DNA of 64,000 nt from Niastella caeni (lineage in GTDB: Bacteria; Bacteroidota; Bacteroidia; Chitinophagales; Chitinophagaceae), in NCBI RefSeq assembly GCF_004834005.1, contig NZ_STFF01000001.1:433347-497346 (forward strand), given 5' to 3'. Positions 29,906 through 38,753 of the stretch are shown here, in pieces. The position numbers and the translations under genes were made by a program. Within the stretch, counting starts at the first letter, position 1. Every line of letters begins with the position of its first letter. The notes under the pieces were generated by a model, which did no database searches, was not told the DNA's origin, and was given only the letters and a program-made list of their open reading frames with translations.

Positions 29906-32900
29906 CTAATTGGTATCATTTCCATCTATATCAACAGTGATCAGGCCATCGTGGTGGTCATGATCGCCACAGCTCAGCACAACCTGGAAACTGGGGGTTG
30001 CCGGCTGAACCGCACCACCGCTTTTTTTCTCACCCAGCATCTTTTGCACCAGGCGATTTCTTTCTGCAGCGATCTTTTTGCGCAGTTCCAGGTCGCGGGC
30101 ACGGTCGAAATAAATAATACCATCAACGATCGTTTGCTCAGCCTTTGCATAAATGCTCAACGGATGATCGTTCCATATTACCACATCGGCATCTTTACCC
30201 GCTTTCAAGCTGCCTACTTTATCATCTACATGCAGCGCTTTGGCCGGGTTCAACGTAACCATTTTAAATGCTTCTTCTTCCAACATGCCGCCATATTTTA
30301 CGCTCTTCGCCGCTTCCTGGTTCAGGCGACGCGCCATTTCCGCATCATCTGAGTTGATACACACATTCAACCCTACGCGTTGCATCAGCGTAGCGTTATG
30401 CGGAATGGCATCCTGCACTTCTGTTTTATAAGCCCACCAATCGCTAAAGGTAGAAGCGTTAGCGCCATGGGCTTTCATTTTGTCGGCTACTTTATAGCCT
30501 TCGAGAATATGCGTGAACGTATTTACTGTGAAATTGAATTTCTCAGCCACGCGCATGGTAGCGGTGATTTCGCTTTGTACATACGAGTGGCAGGTAATGA
30601 AGCGCTTTTTATTCATGATCTCTACCAACGCTTCCAACTCCAGGTTGCGACGCACAGGAGCTACAGGAGTGGGAGCAGTGCCTTTCTTTTTAGTAGCATT
30701 AGCAGCAGCCTCCCCTTCTTTACAACCTTTCTCATATTCGCAGGCACGGGTAAAGGCATCCATCAACACTTCTTCTACTCCCATTCGCGTATCGGGAAAA
30801 CGATTGTTACTCTGTGAGGGCGTACGTTTCACATTCTCACCCAACGCAAACTTTATAAAGGGATCAGCGCCTTTAAATTTCAGTTCTTCGTCATTTACCC
30901 CCCAACGCAGTTTTATCAATTGGGTTTGTCCGCCGATGGTATTGGCCGAACCATGCAGAATGTGAGAAGAGGTAACGCCACCGCTCAACTGACGATAGAT
31001 ATTGACGTCTTCGGGGTTGAGGTTATCAGCGATGCGCACTTCAGAGGTTACCGATTGCGCGCCTTCATTGATAGAGAAAGCGGCAATGTGCGAGTGCTCA
31101 TCAATAATGCCGGGCGTAACAAACTTGCCGGTTGCATCAATCACTTTTGCAGTGGCATCTGACAAGTTCTTTCCGATCTGTACTATTTTGCCATTCTTTA
31201 TCAGCACATCGGTATTCTCCAGTATGCCCTCTTTTTCATTGGTCCAAACGGTACCATTTTTAATAAGAATGGTTTGGGCCTGGGGCAGCGAATCAAATCC
31301 ATAGCCATCGAATGGATAAACTATTTTACCTAATTGCGTTTGTGGTTTTTTCTTGCTGGTATCAGGCGCCGGGGTGCCTGCTTTTGAAAAACTGGCAGTC
31401 CACAATACGTTATTACCTTCCGCATCAACGCCATTACCATTCCACACATCGCCATTTACCGTTCCGCCTAAGCGAATGGCTGCTGTGCCTGGTCTTTTCA
31501 CTGTTGCAAAGCTGATGTTCACCAGTTTGCCATCATAACTGAATTTTGTTTTGATAGTATCTTTTAAAAAGATGCTGGCGTCGGTATTGCTTTTTACATC
31601 CAGTGTATAACTGTTGTTTCCATTGGCCGACTTTACCTGTAAAGTGTATTGTCCGGCAATGGGCGTCCAGTTCTCTTCTTTTACATTGTATTTATCGCCC
31701 TGGATCCAGTTTTGCAGGATCACTGTTTTTTCTTTAAACACTTCACCGGTGGTTATAATAAAACTGGCCACTTTACCGGCATCAAGGCTTCCTACTTTAT
31801 CGTAAACACCCAATACGGTAGCCGGCGTTTTGGTAAGCGCTTCCAGCGCTTTGGTTTCGCTTAACCCAAATTCAATGGCCTTGCGCAAATTGGTTAGAAA
31901 TTGCTTGGCATCTTTTAATTCAGTTGCAGTAAAACAAAAAGGAATATTCGCTTTTTCAAAAGCTGCAGGGTTACCAGGCGCCAGTTCCCAATGTTTCATA
32001 TCGCCCAGGGAAACAAAACGCGCTTCATTGGGATCTTCCACATCCATTGCCTGCGGAAAGTTCAATGATAAAATATAAGTAGCCTTTGTAGCAGCCACGT
32101 CTTTTATGCGTTGGTATTCGTTGCCGCCACCCTTAATGATATATTGAACGCCGAACTCATCGCCAATGCGATCGGCACGCAGGTCATTCCATTTATCACC
32201 CGCATCAAAAATTTGCGGTAAAGATTGGATCTCGTTCCATGATTTCAACGACAGGTTCACACCTTCAGTAGCCGGATTGCTCTTATACCATTGCGCATCG
32301 AGGTAAGTCTGGCGCAGTAAGGCAACAGCCCCCATCATCGATGTGGGATAGCTTTGAGAAGAAGTTCCTTTACTAAATGAATAATGCGCGGAGGCTTTCT
32401 CTTTCAGCATCACCAGGTTTTCTTTTTCACTTGCCAGGCTTACCAGCGCGCCGGTACCACGGGCAATGCCATCTTTGTGGTGGGTTAATACGGTGCCAAA
32501 ACCAATATCGCGCAACAGTTTTGCTTTTGCGTTATCAGTGTTGAACAATTTGGCGGCATCCGTTTCGCTTTTGATAGCCTGGTTCCAGCCAAAAACGCCT
32601 TTGATGTTAGACGTGAGTTGTGCCGGGCCCCGGTAATCGTACCCAATACTTGCTCTTTGCGCAACCGATACACCGTAATCGCTGTAAATATCAATAAACG
32701 AAGGGTAAATGAATTTACCGCTGCAATCGATCACCACCGCATCTTTGGGAATGGTTATGGAACTACCCACTGCCACTATTTTTCCCTCCCGAATGACCAG
32801 GGTGGCGTTCGTGAGCGTGGTTTGAGCATCTTTTACAATGGTAGCATTGGTGAATGCAAAACATTTTACCTGGGGATCAGCAACGCCATTTACAGGAAAC

Positions 32901-32992
32901 GTAACCTGTGCGTTGATCACAGTTTGCATCATAAATAGCAGGCCCAACAGGAAAACGAACTTTCCTGGAGGAAAGAAACAGTACTTTCTCAT
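29906..32992 (-). CDS. Secreted two-domain amidohydrolase
   Basis: About 1028 residues from the ATG at 32992 (a signal peptide MRKYCFFPPGKFVFLLGLLF follows; the frame extends 11 codons upstream without one). Two amidohydrolase-like halves in tandem: the N-terminal half lacks the HxH (reads FIYPSFIDIYSDYG) while the C-terminal half, from about residue 575, keeps it (VTPGIIDEHSHIA) together with the downstream CHSYVQSE, HILEGYK and NSDDAE segments expected of metal ligands and the catalytic Asp. Each half ends with the LDAGK/LKAGKDAD composite strand. Probably a periplasmic or surface hydrolase acting on a cyclic amide or peptide; substrate unknown. C-terminal tail is His/Asp-rich (CGDHDHHDG). 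Confidence 0.9.
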   Translation of the reverse strand: MRKYCFFPPGKFVFLLGLLFMMQTVINAQVTFPVNGVADPQVKCFAFTNATIVKDAQTTLTNATLVIREGKIVAVGSSITIPKDAVVIDCSGKFIYPSFIDIYSDYGVSVAQRASIGYDYRGPAQLTSNIKGVFGWNQAIKSETDAAKLFNTDNAKAKLLRDIGFGTVLTHHKDGIARGTGALVSLASEKENLVMLKEKASAHYSFSKGTSSQSYPTSMMGAVALLRQTYLDAQWYKSNPATEGVNLSLKSWNEIQSLPQIFDAGDKWNDLRADRIGDEFGVQYIIKGGGNEYQRIKDVAATKATYILSLNFPQAMDVEDPNEARFVSLGDMKHWELAPGNPAAFEKANIPFCFTATELKDAKQFLTNLRKAIEFGLSETKALEALTKTPATVLGVYDKVGSLDAGKVASFIITTGEVFKEKTVILQNWIQGDKYNVKEENWTPIAGQYTLQVKSANGNNSYTLDVKSNTDASIFLKDTIKTKFSYDGKLVNISFATVKRPGTAAIRLGGTVNGDVWNGNGVDAEGNNVLWTASFSKAGTPAPDTSKKKPQTQLGKIVYPFDGYGFDSLPQAQTILIKNGTVWTNEKEGILENTDVLIKNGKIVQIGKNLSDATAKVIDATGKFVTPGIIDEHSHIAAFSINEGAQSVTSEVRIADNLNPEDVNIYRQLSGGVTSSHILHGSANTIGGQTQLIKLRWGVNDEELKFKGADPFIKFALGENVKRTPSQSNNRFPDTRMGVEEVLMDAFTRACEYEKGCKEGEAAANATKKKGTAPTPVAPVRRNLELEALVEIMNKKRFITCHSYVQSEITATMRVAEKFNFTVNTFTHILEGYKVADKMKAHGANASTFSDWWAYKTEVQDAIPHNATLMQRVGLNVCINSDDAEMARRLNQEAAKSVKYGGMLEEEAFKMVTLNPAKALHVDDKVGSLKAGKDADVVIWNDHPLSIYAKAEQTIVDGIIYFDRARDLELRKKIAAERNRLVQKMLGEKKSGGAVQPATPSFQVVLSCGDHDHHDGLITVDIDGNDTN

Positions 32993-33027
32993 GTGCTTTT
33001 TAGTTTTTATTAAATACCGGAACAAAG

Positions 33028-33058
33028 GCCGAATTTAGTTAAATGAACTAATTTCGGC
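33028..33058. promoter_or_regulatory. Palindrome between divergent amidohydrolase and deoC genes
   Basis: CCGAATTTAGTT (33029-33040) and AACTAATTTCGG (33046-33057) are complementary apart from one position, with a 5-bp centre; one more G-C pair extends it. It sits 36 bp before the amidohydrolase start and 35 bp before deoC, so it is a candidate operator serving both. No matching regulator gene is adjacent. Confidence 0.45.
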
Positions 33059-33092
33059 AGGTTAAAAAGTTTTTAACCGGTTAATACGCTCC

Positions 33093-33767
33093 ATGAACAT
33101 CGCTCAATACATAGATCACACCTTGCTAAAACCCGCAACTACCATACATGAACTAAAAAAAATATGTGAGGAGGCCATTCAATACAATTTTTTTGCGGTT
33201 TGTGTGCCGCCGCCGTTGGTGAAAAATGCCCGGTCGGTATTAGCTAATAGTTCGGTAAAAACGGCCACTGTTATTGGATTTCCGTTTGGGTATTCCGTTG
33301 CCCGCGCCAAGGTGGCCGAAGCGCAACAGGCCATACAGGATGGCGCCGATGAGCTGGATGTGGTGATCAACCTTATAGCCCTTAAGAACAAAGCCTGGCA
33401 GTACCTTGAACTGGAAATGGAGTCGATCGTTGAAATAGCGCATGCCCAGAACAGGCTCGTAAAAGTGATCATTGAAAGCGGTATACTTACCAACGAAGAA
33501 ATACTACAATGTTGTGAATTGTATGCAAAAACCGGGGTCGATTTTTTGAAAACCTCAACCGGTTATGCCGAAAAAGGCGCTACTATTGAAGCGGTGCAAC
33601 TGATGCGGGCCAACCTGCCGTCTACTATTAAAATAAAAGCCTCCGGAGGCATTCGCACCTACGAACAGGCCGAACAATATATTCAGGCCGGAGCCAACAG
33701 GCTGGGATGCAGCGCGAGTGTGGCTATTGTGACGAGGGGTGGTTCAAATGGTTCTGCTGGGTATTAA
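33093..33767 (+). CDS. deoC: Deoxyribose-phosphate aldolase
   Basis: Cleaves 2-deoxyribose 5-phosphate to glyceraldehyde 3-phosphate and acetaldehyde in deoxynucleoside salvage. 224 residues, normal length. Visible: IDHTLLKP at 7-14, ADELDVVIN with the conserved Asp near 89, the Schiff-base lysine Lys153 in FLKTSTG, Lys182 in IKIKASGGIR, and the phosphate-binding RLGCSAS near 203-209. The family is complete. Transcribed divergently from the amidohydrolase gene. Confidence 0.97.
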   Translation: MNIAQYIDHTLLKPATTIHELKKICEEAIQYNFFAVCVPPPLVKNARSVLANSSVKTATVIGFPFGYSVARAKVAEAQQAIQDGADELDVVINLIALKNKAWQYLELEMESIVEIAHAQNRLVKVIIESGILTNEEILQCCELYAKTGVDFLKTSTGYAEKGATIEAVQLMRANLPSTIKIKASGGIRTYEQAEQYIQAGANRLGCSASVAIVTRGGSNGSAGY

Positions 33768-33797
33768 AAGAAGCTCATTTCCAATAAGTAACTGTTG

Positions 33798-33912
33798 CAG
33801 GTTACAGGTCTTAAGTTACAAGGAAAGCCAAACCCTGAAACCTGGAACCTGCCTGCCGGCAGGCAGGCTTGTAACCTGAAACTACCGGGTACTTGCAACT
33901 GGCAACCCGTTG
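33798..33912. repeat. Inverted GGTTACAGG-type stutter repeat with a 20-bp perfect palindrome
   Basis: Left arm gttgcaggttacagg...gttacaagg (33792-33821), right arm cttgtaacctg...cttgcaac (33868-33899), enclosing CCTGCCTGCCGGCAGGCAGG (33848-33867), a perfect self-complementary 20-mer. The same aacctg words recur at 56447-56510. Confidence 0.7.
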
Positions 33913-33923
33913 AATTATCTTTG
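33893..33923 (+). promoter_or_regulatory. Promoter of the SPOR-protein gene
   Basis: -7 box TATCTTTG (33916-33923) matches TAnnTTTG; a TTG at 33893-33895 provides the -33 element at roughly 19-20 bp spacing. Leader of about 90 bases to the ATG at 34021. Confidence 0.6.
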
Positions 33924-34020
33924 GCGAAGATTTTGCAGAATAATCTGTAGAAGCTGCATGAAATCGATCATTATTCCAGACCAGCTCAATTTTATGCAGT
34001 CTTTAAAAAATATATTTCGC

Positions 34021-34446
34021 ATGAAATACATTATCAGTTGTGCCTTATTAATCCTGTCCCACACTTTGTTTGCCCAAACAGATAGCAATTCCATAGTGGT
34101 TCATAAAGACCCCCGGATCGATATGCTGATCAAAAAGCAGATCCAGATCAATGAGCTTACCACACGCGACGCCCGCAGCCGTGTGCAGGGGTTCAGAATA
34201 CTGGTGTTGAACACCAACGACCGCAATAAAGCCAACAGCGCAAAGGTTAAAATATACCAGGAGTTTCCCGAGTTAAAAGCCTACCTCGAGTGGAAATCGC
34301 CCTACATGAAAGTGAAAGTAGGCGATTTCAAAACCCGCGATGAAGCAGAGCCCTACATGTCTGCCATTCAGCGTTTCTTTCCTACCGGCGTATATATCGT
34401 TCGCGACATCATTGAAGTAAACCCAGATAAGTCGGGAACGTTGTAG
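34021..34446 (+). CDS. SPOR-domain exported protein
   Basis: 141 residues from the ATG at 34021, chosen because MKYIISCALLILSHTLFAQ is a signal peptide; the frame is open further upstream but that part contains the promoter. The C-terminal two thirds is a SPOR-like domain: GFRILVLNTNDRNKANSAK ... YLEWKSPYMKVKVGDFKTRDEAEPYMSAIQRFFP. SPOR domains bind denuded peptidoglycan glycans, often at division sites. The following M20 gene starts 37 bp after its stop, so co-transcription is likely. Confidence 0.88.
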   Translation: MKYIISCALLILSHTLFAQTDSNSIVVHKDPRIDMLIKKQIQINELTTRDARSRVQGFRILVLNTNDRNKANSAKVKIYQEFPELKAYLEWKSPYMKVKVGDFKTRDEAEPYMSAIQRFFPTGVYIVRDIIEVNPDKSGTL

Positions 34447-34483
34447 GGTGGTTTTTACCACATTCCAACTATCTTTGCTGGCT

Positions 34484-35671
34484 ATGAGCACTTTACAACA
34501 GAAGATCCAAAGCCTGGCAAAAACATACTCAGCCGAGTTTATTGATATTCGCCATCATTTACACGCGCATCCAGAACTGAGTTATCAGGAATTTGAAACT
34601 TCCCGTTTCGTTCAAAACAAACTTACTGAATTTGGTATCCCCTTTTCGGTAATGGCTCAAACCGGTGTGGTGGGTTTGATAAAAGGAAAAAATCCTGAGA
34701 AGAAAGTGATCGCCCTGCGGGCCGATATGGATGCCCTCCCCATTACCGAACAAAATAATATTCCCTATAAATCAAAGAATGAAGGCGTAATGCATGCCTG
34801 CGGGCACGATGTGCACACCACCTGCCTGCTGGGCGCCGCAAAAATTTTACAGGAATTAAAAAATGAATGGGAAGGTACTGTAAAGCTCATTTTTCAACCG
34901 GGGGAAGAAAGAAATCCCGGTGGCGCCAGTATCCTGATCAAAGAAGGTGTGCTCGAAAATCCCAAGCCGCAAGCGATCTATGGATTGCATGTGCATCCGC
35001 AACTGGAAATAGGTAAACTGAGTTTTCGCGGTGGTCAGGTTATGGCCAGCGCCGATGAAATTTATATTACCATCAAAGGCAAAGGCGGTCATGCGGCAGC
35101 ACCGCATTTAATAGTTGACCCCATTCTCATTGCCTCACATCTCATTGTTAGCCTGCAACAGATCATCAGCCGTAACAGGAACCCATTGGCTCCTTCTGTG
35201 TTGTCTATCTGCTCTATCCAGGGCGGACATACTACCAATGTGATCCCAGGCGAAGTAAAATTGATGGGCACTTTCCGGGCGCTGGATGAGGAGTGGCGTT
35301 TTAAAGCGCATGACCTCATCCGTAAACTGGCTACCGAACTGGTGCATAGCATGGGTGCTGAAATTGATCTGCATATTGACGTAGGCTATCCTACCTTATA
35401 CAATAATGAAAAGTTGAACGCCACTGCCCGCTCGCTGGCAGAGCAATATATGGGTAAAGAAAAAGTAGAGACCACTGAAGTACGGATGGGTGCGGAAGAC
35501 TTTGGGTATTACACCCGGCTTATACCCGGTTGCTTTTACCGGTTAGGTGTAATGAATGAAGCCAAAGGCATTACTTCCGGTGTGCATACACCCACATTCA
35601 ACATCGATGAAAGCGCTATTGAAACCGGTATGGGCGTGATGGCCTGGCTGGGCGGTAGTACCGAGTTTTAA
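34484..35671 (+). CDS. M20D family amidohydrolase/peptidase
   Basis: 395 residues from the ATG at 34484 (MSTLQQKIQSLAK; the longer frame begins inside the upstream gene's stop region). A di-metal enzyme of the hippurate/N-acyl-amino-acid/IAA-amide amidohydrolase group: ALRADMDALPI near 77-87, HACGHDVHTTCLLGAAKIL with Cys106 and His108 as M20D metal ligands, QPGEERNPGGA with Glu141-Glu142, and the C-terminal MGAEDFGYYTRLIPGCF. Cytosolic, no signal peptide. Substrate not predictable. Confidence 0.93.
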   Translation: MSTLQQKIQSLAKTYSAEFIDIRHHLHAHPELSYQEFETSRFVQNKLTEFGIPFSVMAQTGVVGLIKGKNPEKKVIALRADMDALPITEQNNIPYKSKNEGVMHACGHDVHTTCLLGAAKILQELKNEWEGTVKLIFQPGEERNPGGASILIKEGVLENPKPQAIYGLHVHPQLEIGKLSFRGGQVMASADEIYITIKGKGGHAAAPHLIVDPILIASHLIVSLQQIISRNRNPLAPSVLSICSIQGGHTTNVIPGEVKLMGTFRALDEEWRFKAHDLIRKLATELVHSMGAEIDLHIDVGYPTLYNNEKLNATARSLAEQYMGKEKVETTEVRMGAEDFGYYTRLIPGCFYRLGVMNEAKGITSGVHTPTFNIDESAIETGMGVMAWLGGSTEF

Positions 35672-35690
35672 AGCTGTACCTGTTGCCCTT

Positions 35691-36467
35691 TCAGCCCTTT
35701 TCCTTACGTTGAACTAGGTCAAAAAAACCGATCAACAACACCATCACAAACCAAATCGCATTAAATAGTTGTGCTTTTTGAACAAATGACGGGATCTTTT
35801 CAAAATTGGGCAGGAACGATATCGCCGGATACATATAAGGGTAGTAATACAGGTGTTCCCACGAATGAATAGTTAAACCTGTTATCAGCAAGGCTAACCC
35901 TATGCCAACCGGTACAATAAAATTGCGAAAGCGCAGACTTAACCAATATTGAATGGAAGTAATGGCCAGTACTGAAAAATAAATCTTTACGCTTATCAAA
36001 AACATTCGCTTCCACGGAACAGCGTGATCAAAAAATGTATACTGTTTATGCACCAGGTTGGCAGCACAGGATGCAATAACGATGGATGCATTAAACAGGA
36101 TCAAACAAAACAGGATAAGTGAATGAATAACAACAAACCTCGAAAAGAAGATGTCGGCCAGGGTTCGGGGCAACGTGTACACCTGCTTCCAGGTATTATT
36201 CCTGTATTCTATTTGTACCACCAGGCTTATTACCAGTATAACATACATAGGTAGTATAAAAACGGTAGCAACCTGCCAGTTTTCGTTAATAATTTGTTGC
36301 CAGGGATTATCTTTATAAACGCGAACAAAACGATCGGGTCGGGCTACCAGACTTATAAAATTTATCCCAGGAACAAAAGCTGCACCTACAACCGTTAACC
36401 AGAAAGCCATCGTTCGTTTGCTTTTCAGGAACTCTGCTTTTGTATTGAGTAAAAATGAGGCGACCAT
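35691..36467 (-). CDS. ABC-2 type transporter permease
   Basis: 258 residues with about six hydrophobic spans, starting with the amphipathic segment FLLNTKAEFLKSKRT common to ABC-2/lantibiotic-immunity-like permeases. Its ATG is 2 bp from the stop of the adjacent ATP-binding protein, so the two form a transporter. Last gene of the seven-gene YtrA-type operon; the substrate is unknown, possibilities being peptides, antibiotics or lipids. Confidence 0.85.
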   Translation of the reverse strand: MVASFLLNTKAEFLKSKRTMAFWLTVVGAAFVPGINFISLVARPDRFVRVYKDNPWQQIINENWQVATVFILPMYVILVISLVVQIEYRNNTWKQVYTLPRTLADIFFSRFVVIHSLILFCLILFNASIVIASCAANLVHKQYTFFDHAVPWKRMFLISVKIYFSVLAITSIQYWLSLRFRNFIVPVGIGLALLITGLTIHSWEHLYYYPYMYPAISFLPNFEKIPSFVQKAQLFNAIWFVMVLLIGFFDLVQRKEKG

Positions 36468-36469
36468 AA

Positions 36470-37378
36470 TTATTGAGCAGTAATTTGAATAAATAAATTT
36501 TCGAGGTCATTTTGCGCAACAGCCAGCTGATATACTTCCACATCCTGCTGCACCAGCAGTTTATTCAACAATGCCGATCGCTCCCTGCTTTCATAATCAA
36601 CCACCAGCCGGCTTCCATGTACATGTTTTAAAGGAAAATGGTCCTTTATTGCCAGTTGCGCCTTTGTTATATCATTCACTTCTATTTCAACGACCGATTG
36701 TTGCGATTGCAATTGCTGCAATTGTTGCAGACTGCCCTGGAATAATAATTTTCCTTTATGAATGATACCAACATGTGTAGCCATTTTCTCCACTTCGCTT
36801 AACAGGTGGCTCGAAACAAGGATCGTTTTCCCAAATTCACGATTCAGTTGTTTGATCAATTCCCTGGTTTCAATAATGCCATTGGGATCTAAGCCATTCG
36901 TTGGTTCATCAAGTATCAGTACATCAGGGTCGTGCAACAAAGCAATGGCAATGGCCAGCCGCTGTTTCATGCCCAGTGAATAGTTTTTTGCTTTTTTATT
37001 CGCCGCTTGCTGCAACCCAACCAGTTTAAGCACTTCGTTAATCCTGTTTTTATCACACTGATACGTTAACCGGAAAATTTCCAGGTTTTCTTTACCGGTC
37101 AAATGCAGGTATAAGGAAGGCTGTTCAATCAGTGAACCAATGCGACGTAATATGTGAAGCCGGTGCCGTTGAAAATGCTGCCCGAATAGCGTTAAATCAC
37201 CATCCTGCTTTTTTAATAACCCAAGCAATAACCGCAAGGTGGTGGTTTTGCCGGCGCCATTAGGACCTAAGAAACCATAGATGCTACCGGTGGGTACCTG
37301 CAGATTCAGATCATCCAATATTTTTTGACCGGTTTGAAAAGCAAAATGCAGGTGCTGTGTTTCAATAATTGTATGCAT
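36470..37378 (-). CDS. ABC transporter ATP-binding protein
   Basis: 302 residues: Walker A GPNGAGKT at 38-45, signature YSLGMKQRL, Walker B LILDEPTNGLD and the H-loop VSSHLL are all intact. The C-terminal extension (about 215-302) is typical of BcrA/CcmA-like exporters. Pairs with the permease at 35691. Located 7 bp after the small 64-residue gene in the same operon. Confidence 0.96.
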   Translation of the reverse strand: MHTIIETQHLHFAFQTGQKILDDLNLQVPTGSIYGFLGPNGAGKTTTLRLLLGLLKKQDGDLTLFGQHFQRHRLHILRRIGSLIEQPSLYLHLTGKENLEIFRLTYQCDKNRINEVLKLVGLQQAANKKAKNYSLGMKQRLAIAIALLHDPDVLILDEPTNGLDPNGIIETRELIKQLNREFGKTILVSSHLLSEVEKMATHVGIIHKGKLLFQGSLQQLQQLQSQQSVVEIEVNDITKAQLAIKDHFPLKHVHGSRLVVDYESRERSALLNKLLVQQDVEVYQLAVAQNDLENLFIQITAQ

Positions 37379-37385
37379 ATGGGTA

Positions 37386-37580
37386 TTAGTTAACGATCAT
37401 ATCGAACCGCGAATAATATATAGAAAGCACGTCAGTATGGTCAACAGTAGTAGCTTTCTTTGCCTTTACGTTCTGATTTTTCATGACCATACTGTTTTTT
37501 CCTGCGGTTACTTTCATCCGCCCATTGCCAGCAATGACTGTCAGCAATAGAATTGATAATGCCAGCACCACGAGTTGCAT
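37386..37580 (-). CDS. Small exported or membrane peptide of the ABC operon, unknown
   Basis: 64 residues, not recognised. N-terminal hydrophobic stretch MQLVVLALSILLLTVIAG followed by a basic, polar part rich in K, V and T. It is tightly packed between the GIN-like gene (5 bp) and the ABC ATPase (7 bp) on the same strand, which argues for a real gene. Could be a membrane-anchored accessory of the transporter. Confidence 0.55.
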   Translation of the reverse strand: MQLVVLALSILLLTVIAGNGRMKVTAGKNSMVMKNQNVKAKKATTVDHTDVLSIYYSRFDMIVN

Positions 37581-37585
37581 ACAAA

Positions 37586-38287
37586 TTATTTTAAGGCTTT
37601 GAGATTATTACTTGAAAGGGTAATAGTCGAATTGCTATCCAGGTCCATGGCCATTTTCCTGATCGTTGCTTTTTTATAGTCAATACTTGAATTTGACAGG
37701 TGAACGATCAGGTCATTCACGATAGCACCATTGCTCAATTCAACTTTTGATACATCACTGAAAATGTTCAACTCTTTATAATATACCGCATCCTGGTTTC
37801 GATCGTCCATTTTAAAATCGGAATATCTTTCCAGCTTAATTTTATAAGAAGGCGCATGTACAGAATCCCGGGCCCCGGTTAACTTAAAGCTGCTATAATT
37901 TGCATTGATCTGCATAGTAGCAGGCAGGTATAAACTCACCAACTGAAAATTTCGCACTCCATGGTCCAGTTGATCGCTGTTCAGGGTTGTATCGCCGTGA
38001 ATGATCAGCATATCGTTTACAATTCGGTATGTAACCTGGGCGCCTTTAAAGTTTTGCAATTCCAGCCTGGCAGTGTCGGAAGTTATTATTTTACAATTAC
38101 CCAGGCCGTTTAGAGAAACAAGGCGCAGGGGTGGTAATGTATGCTTATCTGATGGAAAATACTCCTCTCTATTAAATTTCACATACTCCCCATTCTTGTA
38201 TCTGGCATATACCATCAGTTGAATGGCCGTTGTTAATATTAAGATCGAAAGAAAAATGCCTAATAATACTTTATTGCTTGTTTTCAT
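37586..38287 (-). CDS. Membrane-anchored GIN-like (DUF2807-type) beta-repeat protein
   Basis: 233 residues: one N-terminal transmembrane segment (about 7-27), then a repetitive beta region with short strands (YSSFKLTG, YSDFKMDD, SNSSIDYKKA, DSNSTITLSS) like the putative auto-transporter adhesin head GIN domain, folded as a beta-helix. In Bacteroidota such proteins are exported to the cell envelope. Co-operonic with YtrA-type regulator and ABC genes. Assignment to DUF2807 rests on pattern only. Confidence 0.6.
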   Translation of the reverse strand: MKTSNKVLLGIFLSILILTTAIQLMVYARYKNGEYVKFNREEYFPSDKHTLPPLRLVSLNGLGNCKIITSDTARLELQNFKGAQVTYRIVNDMLIIHGDTTLNSDQLDHGVRNFQLVSLYLPATMQINANYSSFKLTGARDSVHAPSYKIKLERYSDFKMDDRNQDAVYYKELNIFSDVSKVELSNGAIVNDLIVHLSNSSIDYKKATIRKMAMDLDSNSTITLSSNNLKALK

Positions 38288-38364
38288 AATGCTAAGTTCT
38301 GAGTTTTTAGTTCTGAGTTCTTAGTTCTGTATATGCCTGCAGCCTATGGCTTTCGGCTGTTTTC

Positions 38365-38736
38365 TCAGGCAAAATGTTGTTTCTTAAATTTATCGAACCG
38401 GGGCTTTAATTCATCCGGTTCCATTCCCAATAAATACATGGTGCGAAAAACCTGCGGCAGGTCTTTTTCAACGAAATCATTTTTCCGGTATTGCTGTGCG
38501 TTTTTCAATGCCGTAGGTGAAACGAAATATCCGATGCCTCGCTGGTTATGAATAATTTCCTGTTGTTGCAGAAATTCATAGGTGCGCATAACGGTATTAG
38601 GATTCACTTCCAACTGCACCGCCAGTTCCCGTACGGATGGAATACGTTCTTCAACCTTCCATTCTTTCAACAGGATCTTCTCGCACACATAATCGGCAAT
38701 TTGTAAGTATATAGCTTGCGATTCGCGGAATTGCAT
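38365..38736 (-). CDS. GntR family regulator, YtrA subfamily
   Basis: 123 residues, the short YtrA form: N-terminal winged helix-turn-helix at about 8-75 with the recognition region RIPSVRELAVQLEVNPNTVMRTYEFLQQQ, then a short helical C-terminus with no ligand-binding domain. YtrA-type repressors control neighbouring ABC transporter operons and respond to cell-wall-active antibiotics in some Firmicutes (family knowledge). Here it is the third gene of the operon it probably represses; the palindrome at 40438-40459 is the candidate operator. Confidence 0.92.
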   Translation of the reverse strand: MQFRESQAIYLQIADYVCEKILLKEWKVEERIPSVRELAVQLEVNPNTVMRTYEFLQQQEIIHNQRGIGYFVSPTALKNAQQYRKNDFVEKDLPQVFRTMYLLGMEPDELKPRFDKFKKQHFA

Positions 38737-38753
38737 AATTTATAATTTAATCG

